From Ornithodoros turicata (Eukaryota; Arthropoda; Arachnida; Ixodida; Argasidae), in the NCBI RefSeq assembly GCF_037126465.1, contig NC_088201.1, positions 197,726,403 to 197,790,402 on the forward strand: 64,000 bases of DNA. Direction: 5' to 3'. The position numbers and the translations under genes are program-made. How positions within the stretch are numbered: position 1 is the first letter of the stretch; every line of letters begins with the position of its first letter. The notes under the pieces were generated by a model. That model had not been told where the DNA came from and ran no database searches. It saw only the letters and a program-made list of their open reading frames with translations. Shown here piece after piece: positions 34,469 to 46,466 of the stretch.

Positions 34469-35092
34469 TTCGGAAGCTCAGAGCCGAGGAACACAAAAAT
34501 AGTCAAGCAAGGTGGTGGCTTTTAGTGAGTATGGCACACAAGATTAAACACGAAACAGCTTGTTTAATTGTCCATTTGTCAAAGTACCAGGAGACTGAGA
34601 AAGTATCAGGAGATAAAGGAACTGTGAATGTAGGCTTGAATTATCTGGAATTATCAAGAATGAGGATGAAATACGAGAGAAAGTCTGTGGCATCAACAGA
34701 GAGGAAAAATGTGCTTGATGAACAAATGAAAATGTGTGAAAAATATCGTTACAAGAGACATAACTAACAATTGTTTGCATAACAGGGGTACTTAGAGTTT
34801 TTGAGGTAGTCTGGCTGCTCCTTCAGCAGCAATGGCAGAACGCAGGACACCAAGCGCAAAGCAGTCTAGATCGGCAAAGGGGCAAGAAATTAACGTGTTA
34901 GTTTTGAGACATTAGATGTTTTTTTTTTTGCAACAGATGAAATACTGAAATTCTGCAGAATGTCTGATTGCTTTAGGCAATATGTGAAATGTCATTGTCA
35001 AGGAACCTCATTGCATACTTTGCCTATGCACTCTACAAGGCGTTCCAGCTGACTGTAGGCATATTTTTTAAATACAAACCCTACTTTATCCC
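34469..35092. other. No gene recognised
   Basis: One 80-codon Lys/Glu-rich frame at 34,525-34,767 has no recognisable family. A poly-T run lies near 34,919. It may be the far flank of the intron interrupted by the palindrome. Confidence 0.35.
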
Positions 35093-37680
35093 GTGAAAAC
35101 TGACATACGCATATTTCAGCCTATTTCAGCCTGTTTCAACGGGAGGACTTACCACCACCTTGTAGGCTGTCCCATGGGTAGCCCCGTGTCAGTCACTTTA
35201 GCTAATATTGTCATGGAGCATATTGAAGAAACCGCCATGGAACGATTTTGCCACCCGGTCAAGTTCTATCACCGCTACGTCGACGGCACGTTCGTGATTC
35301 TCAACGGTGACCACGTTGATGACTTCCACTCGGTTCTAAACAGCATTGCGCCATCGATGAATTTCACTTACGAGATGGAACAAAAGGGCAAGCTTCCTTT
35401 CTTGGATGTGTGTGCGCGCCGATGTAGCTCGGGCGGCATACAAACATGTGTCTACCGAAAGCCTTGTGATACCGGCAGTTTCCCTGGTTTTGACTCACAC
35501 CACCCCACGGAGCACAAACGGAGTGTGGTACGAACGTTATTTCACCTATCTGAACAGTTATCATCGTGCACTGAGTTACAAGCCTCAGAGGACGCGACGA
35601 TCGCCGGTTATCTGGACAAACGTGGCTACTCACGCAGGTTTATCGAGGACCCTCGCAAGCGCATGCAAACATCTGGACCGCGCGACGGGAACCGCACCCG
35701 CTAGACACGCGTTGTCATCCCTTATGTCAAAGTCGTTTCTGAATCTATCCGCCGGGCTCTGTTTCCGTTGGATATCAGGACTACACTCTAAATCCGGCAC
35801 CCGATATGTACCGCATGAATGAGGACCCGCACCTGGGCCAAGCGGTACACATGAGGTACATTCCTCAACCAGCAGGTAGAATTCGCGACCACTGCGAAAT
35901 TCAAACGGTACAAGGGCTCCGAGACCCATCCGTACCGGCTAGGTACCTTTTAAGCGCGATCTATAGCAGCTGTACCTCATGTGTACCGCGTGCTTCCGGC
36001 GCATGAGTACGAACGCCTTCTCACGATATCCATGCGCTGCAAAAATATTTCGTGCGATTCCGAATACCAGTCAGTAAATTCCCTTATGCAGCAGTGCCGT
36101 AATGAATGAGCACCATCATTCTGTCAAAGAAGTGCAATAACTAAAACTAGTGACCGTGAGGGATCGCACGTTTGGGAAGAATGCGTTTCTTCGAACCGCT
36201 GCAAATCAGTTTGTTTGGAGACGTCGGGGAGCGAGGACGAGTCTGCTCCGTCTTCGAAGAAATTCGTTCGACGCTTTCAAGATAGGAGTCATTTAAGGTG
36301 CGTATTATATCTCTGAAGTAATTATTCGTCTGCACGACGCATTTTCGTTCATTTTCGCTCTGATTACCAGTGGTCCTGATCACCGGCAGGTTGGACACAA
36401 CGACTGAGGGACGGAGACAACGAACTTTGTCCTTCATGCACGAACGTTGATGCGTGAATTAGAGGAGCCTAGATTGCACTTTACACCTGGATTACACAAG
36501 CTATTTCGGTTGTTGTTGAATTTTTTTTACATTGTATTTTCTCCTAGGTTACGTCCAGGCGATGTCGTAAATGAGTGAGCCAATCGTCTACTGTGGTTGG
36601 TGTTACGTTCTGCGGAAGAAACGTAAGTTGGGGAAGAACAGGAATCCAAAGGTGTGGAAGAGATAAAGAAGCGTCACCACACAGCAGCTCCAATGGTGAA
36701 GGAGAGATGCAGTGGTCATCGTTCATCCATATACGTTGTGCCCCGTGTGTTCGGCGTTTGTGCATCATGACAATGCACGCTCGCGATGGACAAGCATCAC
36801 CCCTGAAATGGATATATGGATATAATTTTCGAATAAAGGTATTTGTGTGTTATATTTATTGTGCAGCGTAGCTTCCTGGGACTGTTAATATATCGTGGAG
36901 GAGGGGAACCACCCCGACGGGTAGGCCTAAATCGCTGCGCGCTATCCGTTACATGTACCTCTTAATTCCTCTTAAAATGATGTAACTCACTGAATGTAAC
37001 TCACGATGAGGTACATTTTTTTTAAATGTACCTCCTGGCCAAGCAGTACTTAACCGTTACATATGCGTTACTTGATTTAGAGTGTACGTTCAAACCTCAT
37101 GTTAAACTTCGAATGTCATATCGAAACCGAAGGACCCCGTCCCCCCGGAAGACCAGTCTGGCGTAGTCTACAAAGTACAATGCCAAGACTGTGACACGTG
37201 CTACAATGGCGAGACAGGCAGAAAACGGAATACTCGTTTCAAAGAACATAAACGGGACGTAAAGAGCGCGACCCACGCCACTCGGTTTAAGACGGAGCTT
37301 ACAGAGAATTGTTGGGACACGGGACATTGTTTCGACTTCGACAACGCGGTGACCTTGTCTCCCGAGCAAAGATGGGGACCCAGGAAGCTTGTAGAGTCGT
37401 GGCACATACGTGGTGACCCCTCGGTTTGTAATAAAAACTGTGGCCCCCTTCCCGAACAACACTCCCATCTCCTTAAATAGGGACTGGTTGTAAGATATCC
37501 CATCCAGTTTGGCACTGATGATGTCAGTCGCATGACGGACGATACGTCTGAGTAAAACTTGTTATTTTGTTATGTTAAGTGGGAGTTCTCTACTTTTTTT
37601 GTCCAGTTATGTCGTCTCCCGGCTTTTGGAGTATTTTTGCATATTTCAGCCATGTACACAAAAGTAGCAAAAAATTTGAC
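35093..37680 (+). pseudogene. Penelope-like element 1, split by a DNA element
   Basis: The first part (35,093-35,783) reads 'GCPMGSPVSVTLANIVME', 'FYHRYVDGTFVIL', 'KLPFLDV' and 'YRKPCDTGSF', the core of a Penelope-clade reverse transcriptase. The catalytic motif is YVDG instead of YVDD, so it is inactive. A stop and frameshift follow near 35,704, then 'VVIPYVKVVSESIRRALFPLDIRT'. The frame resumes after the insertion at 37,087 with 'TFKPHVKLRM' and a GIY-YIG endonuclease-like part 'VVYKVQCQDCDTCYNGETGRKRNTRFKEHKRDV' to about 37,470, with 3' sequence to about 37,680. PLEs copy RNA at chromosome nicks or ends using both domains. The 5' end is truncated before the finger region. Confidence 0.88.
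35784..37084. mobile_element. TA-flanked element inserted in PLE 1
   Basis: Flanked by TA at 35,782-35,783 and 37,085-37,086. The inverted ends are CACTCTAAATC and GATTTAGAGTG, followed by partly matching GTACC/GGTAC-rich subterminal sequence. Removing it rejoins the PLE codons ('LDIRT' to 'TFKPH') without loss, which proves the insertion boundaries. TA duplication fits Tc1/mariner-type or related elements; no transposase frame is visible in the 1,301 bp. Confidence 0.9.
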
Positions 37681-39001
37681 AACAACAACAACTTGACTTC
37701 AGGATGATGGGTGGGGAGGTTCGCCGGGGGCGATACTCTACCCCATTGCTGGAGGTGAAGGGGGGATTGAAGTAATACGTCCCATTACAATGAGGATCGA
37801 AGTCCTGTTGCGTCCAAAAAGGCGAAGAGAGCATTGAGGGCAGAGCGTTCGTGAGCTGGCTCCTTCAAGGGCCAAACAATTTTGTGAAGGAGAGGGGACG
37901 TGAGTCTAGCTCGTTGAGGGAGGCGGAGAGTACGGAGTGGGAAGGGTTGTAGTGTGGGCAATGAAGAAGAATATGCTCGAGATCTTCAACAGCACCGCAG
38001 TGGCTGCAGTGGGGAGAGTTAACTGGTCTCAAGCGGTAGCGCCACTGTGCTGTTAAGGCCACGTCGAGGCGCATTCGATGAACTAATGCGTCGTCTTGAC
38101 GAGAGATATGTGCTGGCATGCGGAAAGCGAGCGCTTGGTCAACACTTATCAGCATGGCGGGGGGTAGTATGTCGGCGGTCCGTTGGCGGGTAGCCAGAGG
38201 AGTCACAAGGCTTCGAAGTATGGACCGCCAATCGCCTCTCAGCAGTGCAATACGCGTCCGTGTCCAAGACGAGAGAGCTGCTTCGGCGACACTGTCCGCT
38301 ATTTCATTGCCTTCGACACCGCAATGGGCGGGAACCAATTGGAGAGCGAGTGTATGTCCTACTCCGTAGACAAGTTTGTAAGCGGTTAATGCATCCAGAA
38401 CCAACGGTGCGGAGGAATCTCGTATGCCAGAACTTTCAATTGCTTGCAACGCAGATGCTGAGTCAGTAAAGACCATCCGATGCCGGGGGGGGGGGGATGA
38501 AACGATATTGCAAAAAGAAAAGTATGGCGTAGAGTTCCATAGCTGTGGATGAAGTACAGTGCCAAAGGCGACGTTCTTGAACTACGGACTTGAACTACGG
38601 ACTTGCCATTTAGAGATGCGCCATCTCGAAATGTATCCACCTCTACCGTCATGTAAGCGGCGGTAGAGGTGGATAACTTGGCGTCTACGTGAGCATAAAA
38701 ATGGGCTAGAAGGACTTGAGGGGGAATATGCCCTCTGCGGACCTGGAGGTCAGGAAGACGTGCGAAGGTGGGTGGCACATGCAGAGACCAGGGGGCCTTC
38801 GGCGGTGTGACAGTCCTAGGTGTGAAGCCGGTGAGAGCCGTCCGTGTCCTCTGCGCCACGCGATGGGAATCACTTTCCGGACGGTATCGAATTTTCCCGA
38901 GGAGTAGGTGGCGGGGAACGTGCGCACGCAAACGTAGGAAGTGTCGAGCCGTTTCCCGCTCACGGACGACCTCAACCGGGAGTTCTCCAGATTCCGCTGA
39001 A
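37680..39001 (-). pseudogene. I/R1-like LINE 3' part with RNase H
   Basis: The minus strand reads 'SAESGELPVEVVRERETARHFLRLRAHVPRH' at 39,000, the linker 'TPPKAPWSLHVPPTFARLPDLQVRRGH', then the RNase H-like part 'FTDSASALQAIESSG' and 'LQLVPAHCGVEGNEIAD' near 38,250-38,470, and a terminal 'CSHCGAVEDLEHILLHCPHY' Cys/His motif (37,930-38,000), stopping at 37,865. The 3' tail ends in a short GTT repeat near 37,683-37,695. A G-run near 38,487 and several frame breaks show decay. Its 5' continuation lies inverted at 39,002-39,548. Confidence 0.88.
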
Positions 39002-39548
39002 TGACACGCCTAAAATCGATAGTTCCATGCAAGGTAGCTTTCTCCGTGTATGCCGATGACGTTGCCCTTTGGACTGTAGGCAAGTCACGACCAGCCATTC
39101 AGCGCCGTTTACAACAGCGTTCACCTCTACGTTGCGCGACTTGGAATGGACCTTTCGCCCGAAAAGTGCGTCGAGCTCCGTTTCACCCACAAGGCTATGA
39201 GTAATTTCCCGCTTTGGATTGGTGCACGGCAGCTCGAGCCTCAGCTCTCGCATCGCTTCCTTGGTGTGGTCCTGCGCTGGGCTCGCCACATTAAGCACCT
39301 TGAAACCAACGTGCAGCGATGGCTTCCTGCCATTCAACATCTTTCTGGCTTCGGCTGGGACTGTGATCAACGCTTCCTCTTAGCCGTTCACGCGGCTTTG
39401 GTGAGGGCGACTGTGCTTTACAGCCTTCCAGTCTTGCATAGGGTTTCTACAACATCGTTAAATAGCCTTCGAACCCTGTACGCCCGAAGCCTTCGTCGCT
39501 GCCTTGGCGTTCCAAAAAGTAGAGTGTTGGAGCAGCCTTTAATGAATT
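39002..39548 (+). pseudogene. Inverted 5' portion of the same LINE (RT palm/thumb)
   Basis: The plus strand reads 'FSVYADDVALWT' (the RT catalytic motif, intact YADD), then 'GLDLSPEKCVELRF-KAMSNFPLWIGARQLEPQLSHRFLGVVL' and 'ALVRATVLYSLPVLHRVSTTSLNSLRTLYARSLRRCLGVPKSRVLEQPLMN'. That end point is approximately where the minus-strand fragment would begin in an intact element. One frameshift lies around 39,140. Head-to-head orientation with adjoining protein coordinates is the classic product of twin priming. Confidence 0.85.
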
Positions 39549-40029
39549 AACGTAATTAACCGTATACATTAACAAAACTTTGTGCCTGGTGTAAAATACA
39601 AAGGTAAAGAGTGGAGTCGGGCAATCTGTACTCTATCGCATTGCAACTGCCAACGACCTTCCGTAACATGATAAAAGTAAGCGAAATAATGGACATGTGA
39701 CCGACGTTAGCATGATTTTGATTGTGTTAGGGAAGGTCACGGGAAGTCTGAATGTTATGGAAAACATATCATATGGCTCTGCCCCAGAACTTAGAAGTAT
39801 TTGACACGAGGCATTAATTTTTGTTGGTCAGTATAGTTGAGCACGGTAACTGATTAAGGATTTAAATAATTAGACTGTCGCGGAGTGTGTATAAAAGCAA
39901 TTTTAGTAGGTGATGGCCACAATAGCAGTACATGACATTTTTCACAGGAAAGAGTAAAGTTTGCATTTTCTTAAATTATCCATACAGTTAGTTAGCATTC
40001 GTAGGCAGTATAAAATGTGCTTCTTCTGC
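39549..40029. other. No gene recognised
   Basis: AT-rich, no open frame of note and no obvious repeat. Confidence 0.4.
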
Positions 40030-41303
40030 GAAGAGCGAAGCTTTGGGCTTGTAGGTATAGCATAACGACGCAGGGAAGGGCAGACGAGAAGACACGGACC
40101 GACAGACACAAACGGGACGAGCGCTAACTTCCAACAGGTTTATTTTGGAAAACACATTTGGGTTGTACAGGGTGTTTTTTTTAGGCGATACAGATTTTTC
40201 ATAAAAAAACTATAAGGGCTATAGTCATGCTGTTCACTTCTATCATCCCTGGGCCGGCGGACGTTCTTGGCCATATGTTGCTCGACCGTGAAATGACTAA
40301 TTACCTAAAAATTGTTAATTAACTTTTTAATTATAAAAGCTACGAAGTTGTCCAGATGAGAACATCTGTTTCTTTCGGTGACGTGATATCGTAGCCGTTT
40401 TCAAAATTCGTTCGGTAGATCGTCCGCAAAAAATTCGTCAAGGAACACCTTTTTTTTTTCTTTATTTTGATCATTGCGCATCTTCGGAGACGCGTCTTTC
40501 CTTCACCCCCAATGTGAGATGGTGAAGGAGCGTCATGCGTCGAAGATGCCGCCACAGTGACGCCTCATGCGTCGAAGGTAAACTTTAACTTAAGAAACCA
40601 AAACAAAAACACATCTATTGGGTGACGCTATCTGAACTGCCCTTATCTTGTGTTGCATTTTCTGTTAATCTTTTTCCAGGAAGCAAGAGGCGACAGTGTG
40701 CTCTTTCCCACTCTCACATTGGGGGTGAAGGAAAGACGGGTCTCCGAAGATGCACAATGAACATAATAAAGAAAAAAGGAAAAAATATTGTTCCTTACGA
40801 ATTTTTTGCGGACGATCTAACGAACGGATTTTTGTTCTGAAAGCGGCTACGATATCAGGTCACCGAAAGAAACAGATGTTCTCATTGCGGCAACTTCGTA
40901 GCTTTTATAATTAAAACGTTAATTAACGCTTTTTAGGTAATTAGTCATTTAACGGTCGAGCAACCTATGGCCAAGAACGTCCGCCGGCCCAGAGATGATA
41001 GAGGTGAAAACAGCATGTCTGTATCCCTTATAGTTGATGAAAAATCTGTATCGCCTAAAAGAGACACCCTGTATATCTTGTACAAGGTTAGGGTGATCTC
41101 AGAAAAGCAAGTTCTTTATCAGATAACGACACTGATGGGGTGCTGATGCAGGATGCACCGAGCGCTGCAATCTTTTCGGCCTCTATGATTTCCCTAGTGG
41201 TCTCATTAGCACACTTCGCTATCACCTCACACTCACATAGAACAGGTTTACATCCGCACGATTTACAAGGCAGTGCGAGTCACCCTCCTTCCCATTCTTA
41301 ACT
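40030..41303 (-). repeat. PLE 2 left inverted terminal repeat (with nested insert)
   Basis: 40,030-40,167 and 41,074-41,303 are together the reverse complement of about 42,508-42,890 (for example CAACAGGTTTATTTTGGAAA here, complement near 42,757). Part of it is an inverted copy of the GIY-YIG 3' coding end. Inverted long terminal repeats are a known PLE arrangement. A foldback element interrupts it at 40,168-41,071. Confidence 0.85.
40168..41071. mobile_element. Foldback element with CAGGGTGT ends, TA-flanked
   Basis: 904 bp with about 390-bp imperfect inverted arms (CAGGGTGTTTTTTTTAGGCG at the left, complement at the right), flanked by TA. The arm contains CCGCAAAAAATTCGT and CGAACGGATTT-type blocks also found in the element at 60,962-61,442. 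No coding sequence. Confidence 0.88.
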
Positions 41304-42722
41304 CTCTCTCCAAGCCTATTTTTGGAGAGCCTGTTTTTGCAGGAGAAGCTCAACTTATTAGACGTTGATTATCCATTCCTCGTAAGGGGTTCCGAGGAAC
41401 TATTGGAGTACCTGGGTGATAAAACCAAGAGGAACCTCTGTGCCTTCTCCGTGGACATCAAAGACCTGTATTACTTCCTTCATCACGAATCGCTGCGCAG
41501 CACCGTTGAAGAATGCATTGAAATGTTCGGTCATGTTAAATTTCAAAATTCAGCTGGCATTTGGGCGACTGCCTTTTTGCATGTCTTGGGCATCTACCTC
41601 AAGTCTACCTACATTCTTCGGAGAGAACAGCCGTACGTTCAGAAGAAAGACATATGCATTGGCTCATGCATGGCCCGTCTTAAGTGATTTGTATATAGCT
41701 AGGCTTGACAGGTCCCTGTTCGTGCACCTCGACGACGGCATGCGGGTAGACAGAGTGTTTCGCTTTGTAGATGATAATTTGATATTTCACGATGAGCCCC
41801 AGCTGTCAATGGAAGGCCAGGCTTCTTTGGTCTTAGACGTTGTGCAACACAATCATGCACCCCTTGTAATCACCCACGAGATGCCCGTCGAAGGGCCCAT
41901 TAGGTTTTTGCACATAAATTTAACGTTCTTGATGTCTCACGCGTGCTGGGAGTACCATTCTAGTGATAATAAACCTCTCCTCCCCTTCAGTTCTGCCCAC
42001 TCGAAGCTTATTAAGAGACCCGTTATCCATAACTGTTTCAACAACGAGCTAAAAAAATCCCGTGAACATCGGCTATTGGCCGGTTTGAACAAGCAAGCAC
42101 GTAGACTTATCGGCTCAGGCTACCCCACACATCTGTTATGTGCAGTGGCATAAGCCTTCCTTCGAAAATATTGCGCCCCTGCTCAGGCGCAGATGCAAAC
42201 CCCCCTGAAGAGGACACGTAACATCGCAGCGATACCCTACCAGCACAGGGTGTCGCATAACCTAAAGAAAATGGGGGCAGAGCAGGTGTGAATGTTGTGG
42301 TCACAGCTTCAGACAAGCTGCTTGGGCTCTGTAGAGCAACTGCTCCAGATAGGAAAACTGCCAAATCGTGCTCCAAAAAACATAACAACCCATACGTACA
42401 GTGTGTAAAGAACGTGGTGTATTCCATTCCCCTCTCGTGCGGAAAACAATATGCGGGTCAATCTGGCCGCTGTCTTAATGAAAGGTCTTGGAGGGCACAG
42501 CAACAATGTTAAGAATGGGAAGGAGGGTGGCTCGCATTGCATTGTAAGTCGTGCGGATGTAAACCTGTTCTATTTGAGTGTGACGTGTTAGCGAAGTATG
42601 CTAACGAGACCACTAGGGAAATCATAGAGACCGAAAAGATTGCAGCGCTCGGTACATCATGCGTCAGCACCCCATCAGTGTCGTTATCTGATAAACAATT
42701 AGCTTTTCTGAGATCATCCTAA
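41290..42722 (+). pseudogene. Penelope-like element 2: RT and GIY-YIG
   Basis: The first frame (41,322-41,687) gives 'FLVRGSEELLEYL' and 'LCAFSVDIKDLYYFLHHESL', the RT finger and first palm motif. A frameshift near 41,640 leads to 'FRFVDDNLIF', an intact catalytic FVDD, then 'IRFLHINLTF' and 'KRPVIHNCFNNELKKS'. From 42,288 the frame reads 'PYVQCVKNVVYSIPLSCGKQYAGQSGRCLNER', the GIY-YIG core with A for the second-motif I, then 'CKPVLFECDVLAKYANETTREIIETEKI', ending with TAA at about 42,720. It is more complete than PLE 1 but carries at least three frame breaks. The last 200 bp of coding sequence is repeated inverted at 41,082-41,303. Confidence 0.9.
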
Positions 42723-42890
42723 CCCTGTACAGGATATTACCCAAACGTGTTTTCCAAAATAAACCTGTTGAAAGTTGGCGACCGTCCCGTTTGTGTTTGT
42801 CAGTCCGCGTCTTCTCGTCTGCGCTTCCCTGCCTCGTTGTGCTTCTTCTGCACCGATATTTCATATATTGCCTACCAGGCATTCTTGCAG
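42508..42890 (+). repeat. PLE 2 right terminal repeat
   Basis: The reverse-complement partner of 40,030-40,167 plus 41,074-41,303. It starts inside the endonuclease coding end and runs past the stop codon. Confidence 0.85.
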
Positions 42891-45049
42891 CCGCTTCACA
42901 CTTTGCCAGTGATGCATGCAGTCAGTCTCATGTTCTTGCACACTTACTATTTCTCTGAATCGCCACCGAGAGCTGAAACGCTGTCATAAACGCGTCGTCT
43001 GCTCTTCTGGTTGAAAACAATGGCACCATAGCTGAAACCATCGCTGAAAACAGCCATAGCCATTACTACGTTAACGCTGCTATACACCATTTTTCCGTTC
43101 CTGGATTGCTTCCATCAATGAGTGAGGCGACGCTGCTCGGCACCAGAAATGTATGAAAGGACCCAGGAACGATAACGAATAGCTTTAGTGCTGGATGACT
43201 GCACTATGACTGCACTGCCCTCAACAAGCGCAAGGATCTTCTTCTTCCTCTTCTTCAAAACAGTTGTGCACAACGTATTGGTCTTGCATGGAATGACACG
43301 AACACGGTTTGCTCCAGGGTCATGTTGCATACAACAAACGGACACTTACACTTTGTACAGGGAGGAGCAGCGGGAATAGGCCTCGAAGTCTAAGATGGAT
43401 ACTCGAAAAGTGAATGCACGAAGTATGCTGGAACGAAAGACACAGTAAACCGCAGCGCTCCTCACGTGCATTTGTTTTCAGCCAGTAGCAGACGACATTC
43501 GGCGCCACATCTCAGAAAAATGGTCCATTGTAATCAGTGCGCCATGTGCCTTTTGCTGATCGAGACAAGGTCATGTGATGTCGGCAGCCTCGACGAGGAC
43601 GAGAAAGAAAGCTAGAGTGGATTTCTGGAAGTTCCTGCGCGGATAGGCAAGATGACACTCCCAATGACAATTTGTTATGAAATGCTCTCACTCCGAGATC
43701 CACGAGGTGAAGGTCACTTCCAGACGAATGGGACATCAGAGACCCAGTTCATGGCATGCTGATCTGTACTTGGACGAACTCTAGGGCCGTGGTTAGTGAC
43801 GACCAGGATGAGCACAACAGACCCGAATTATATACTCGACCAAACTGGAAACCTCTATTCGCACTTTACGTTCCAAACGGCTGTATGGTCCACGCACACA
43901 CATTTTTCTCCTCTACCCTGCTTTTCTTCTCTTTTGCCGTTCTCCTCCTCCTCCACTGATGTCCAAGGATATGGGAAACGCTATGCAGCCTCTTTGCAGT
44001 TTTATTGCATTTCCGTTGGCTGTGCAAGTAAATGAAGCGTTTTGCGCCACCACAACGTGGTCTGAAATTTGTAAGCCCAAGGTGACAGGTAATCAAGAAA
44101 ACAGGTTGCGGTTTCGTTTCGCAATTTCCGCGTAATGTCGGTAGGCTATAACATGTCGACACCAACGTGTTTCAACCGCGTCGTGTCCAACCTAGGTTTT
44201 TGTGTTACGAGCGATTTCGTTTATTATATGTGCAAGCATTGCAGAAGTCACACAAAAGGACTGTTGACTAACCCTTCGCCCGACAACAACACAGCACGGA
44301 ACAGCAACAAATCAACGAAGAAGTTCAGCAGACAGCTGGACAGCCTGTGCGCATTCAAAAGCCGCGCCACTAATTGTTCCGTCTGGCTGAGCGCGATATG
44401 CGTGTTTACATTATTGGACTTGGCATGGGTGAGCATGGGTGGGTAGTGACTAGGTGAGCACGAGCGGTCATATGTTTGCACAAGATTTCGCTTGACCCGT
44501 TGCGCGCCAAGAGAAAACAAAAATAACACAGAAAGAAGACATTACATCAGCGGTACTGCATTTCCAAGCAAGCGCCAAAATGCTGTGAAGCGGTGACTGC
44601 GCGAACCATTTCGCTCGCTGAACCATCCCTCGACTGTAGACGACGAAGTGCCGGCTATGAAGCTGTTATCTTTGTTAACTCTTGATGCACTTGTGAATAA
44701 GTAAAATACTAAATAAGCTTTGTAATGATCATGGGTAGCTTACATAAGGTGGGTGACCTGCTAATCACTGAGGAAAGGGCTGACAGATTATGAGTAGACT
44801 CTGGAGTTTTAGTGTCTAGCCCTACTCTCCCCCAAATGTGCTCCTCAAATCTAGGTTTACCTGTTTCGGGTTAGCTTTGGAAGTTGCTCCGTTTTTCGAA
44901 AGTGACCTTGACGTTAATGCTTCCGTCAGAGAAACAGGTTACGGTAGAAAAATATAAAAAAAAAATACACTGGAGTTTGCCGTCACTATGCAGGATGCAG
45001 GGTGTCATTGAATTATAATAAAAAAACTACACCACCTAGAGTCATGCGG
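42891..45049. other. No gene recognised
   Basis: Frames of up to about 100 codons occur on both strands (for example 43,866-44,165 minus, 44,135-44,446 plus) but they overlap and show no family motif. No terminal repeats were noticed. Confidence 0.4.
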
Positions 45050-46466
45050 TCAATGGCATTTGTTCTTACTGGGTTTTTGCCGCCTCGTGCCATATTCGTT
45101 CAGTCTTTTTAACACTGCTTCAGGATTAGCCAGATGTTCATCTAATGAGGCGCCCGTGACGAAAATGTCATGAAGAAAACACGACACCTCCGGCAAGTCC
45201 TTCAATATGTTGTCCATAATGCGCTGAAAAATTCCCGGTGCCGACGCTATGCCGAACGGAAGACGGTTCATTTGATAGAGACCCTTGTGCGTACTGAGCG
45301 CTAAATATTTCTTGGAATCCTCGCACACTTCCACCTGCTGATACGCCCTACGGGGATCGATTTTTGAAAACTTCTGTCCTCCAACCATCGCTACGAGCAG
45401 TTCGTCTACCCTGGGCAGGGGGTAACGGTCGATGTCGAGCTGCGGATTAATCGTTGTCTTATAATCACCGCACAGTCTAATTGTTCTATCTTTCTTGGCG
45501 CTAACGGGGTAGCGAACTCACTAGTGGTTCTCGCGGCGATGATTCCCAATTCTTCCAGCTTCCTCAACTCATTCTCAACCGCTGGCAGCAACGCAACGGG
45601 TAGACTACGAGCCTTCACAAACCGCGGGCGACTACCTTCTTTCAAGAACAGGCGTGCTTTCTCACCTCTAATGGTTCCGAGCTCGTCGTTAAAAATGGCC
45701 TTCCAGGAGAGTACCGAGGTTCTGCTGACGGTCCGTGCACTCGATAGTTCCACAGTTGAGGAGTTCTTTGATGCCACAAATCGCTGGCCAATCTAGTAGG
45801 AGCTGCTGCAACCACTCTCTTCCCAGAAGAGGCGGTCCACGCTGGTTGTCCCCGTAGAGGGCAACTGTCGCTTCTTGCTTGTTGTACTTTACTTGGACAT
45901 CCACGACGCCTTTCGGGATCACCGGCTGTCCCGTGTATGTCCTAAGCTTGAGAACTGTAGATCTTAGAGCCTCCGCAGGAAACAGGTCTTGAAAATCTTT
46001 GCATGAAACAACAGACAGCGCTGCGCCGGTATCCAACTCCATTCGTAGGGGTATCCCATTATTTTGCACTTCAACAAACAGCGGCGTGCGTCCGCCGACC
46101 TTGACTTTTTGCAGTGGCACCGATAACGTTTGCATTGACCTTCTTGTGCGCTTCCCTGTGCCTCTGCCGTGGGTACTCGTTCTCAACCTACAAGCTCGTG
46201 AGACATGGCCTTTCTTCTTCCAATGGAAACAGACTGCCGATAAGAACGGGCACGCTTGCGATGCGTGTTTGGTGGATGCGCACCTTGAACACCGTTTTCC
46301 CGGTTGATGAGATTCTTTCATCTTAAGCAGTCCTTCCGTACTATCTTCTTTGGCATGCGTAACTGTGGCATTACGGGCCGCGTTTTCTAATGCTTGCGCC
46401 TTATCAATTGCATTCTGAAATGTTAGATTCTTGTCTTCCGTAAATAAGACCCTTTGAATTTCCACA
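45050..46466 (-). pseudogene. pol: Ty3/gypsy pol: zinc knuckle, protease, RT
   Basis: Minus strand, from 46,465: 'CSRCASTKHASQAC' and a damaged second knuckle 'CFHWKKKGHVSRAC' (W for C), then the protease 'FVEVQNNGIPLRMELDTGAALSVVS' with an intact DTGA, and 'LLGREWLQQLLLDWP'. A frameshift near 45,700 leads to the RT N-terminus 'FLKEGSRPRFVKARSLPVALLPAVENELRKLEELGII'. A further break leads to 'FSKIDPRRAYQQVEV', 'LYQMNRLPFGIASAPGIFQRIMDNIL' and 'FLHDIFVTG', where the catalytic YLDD has become FLHD. The element stops near 45,050, before RNase H and integrase. It is a dead, 3'-truncated copy and a different subfamily from the 8-11 kb element. Confidence 0.92.
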
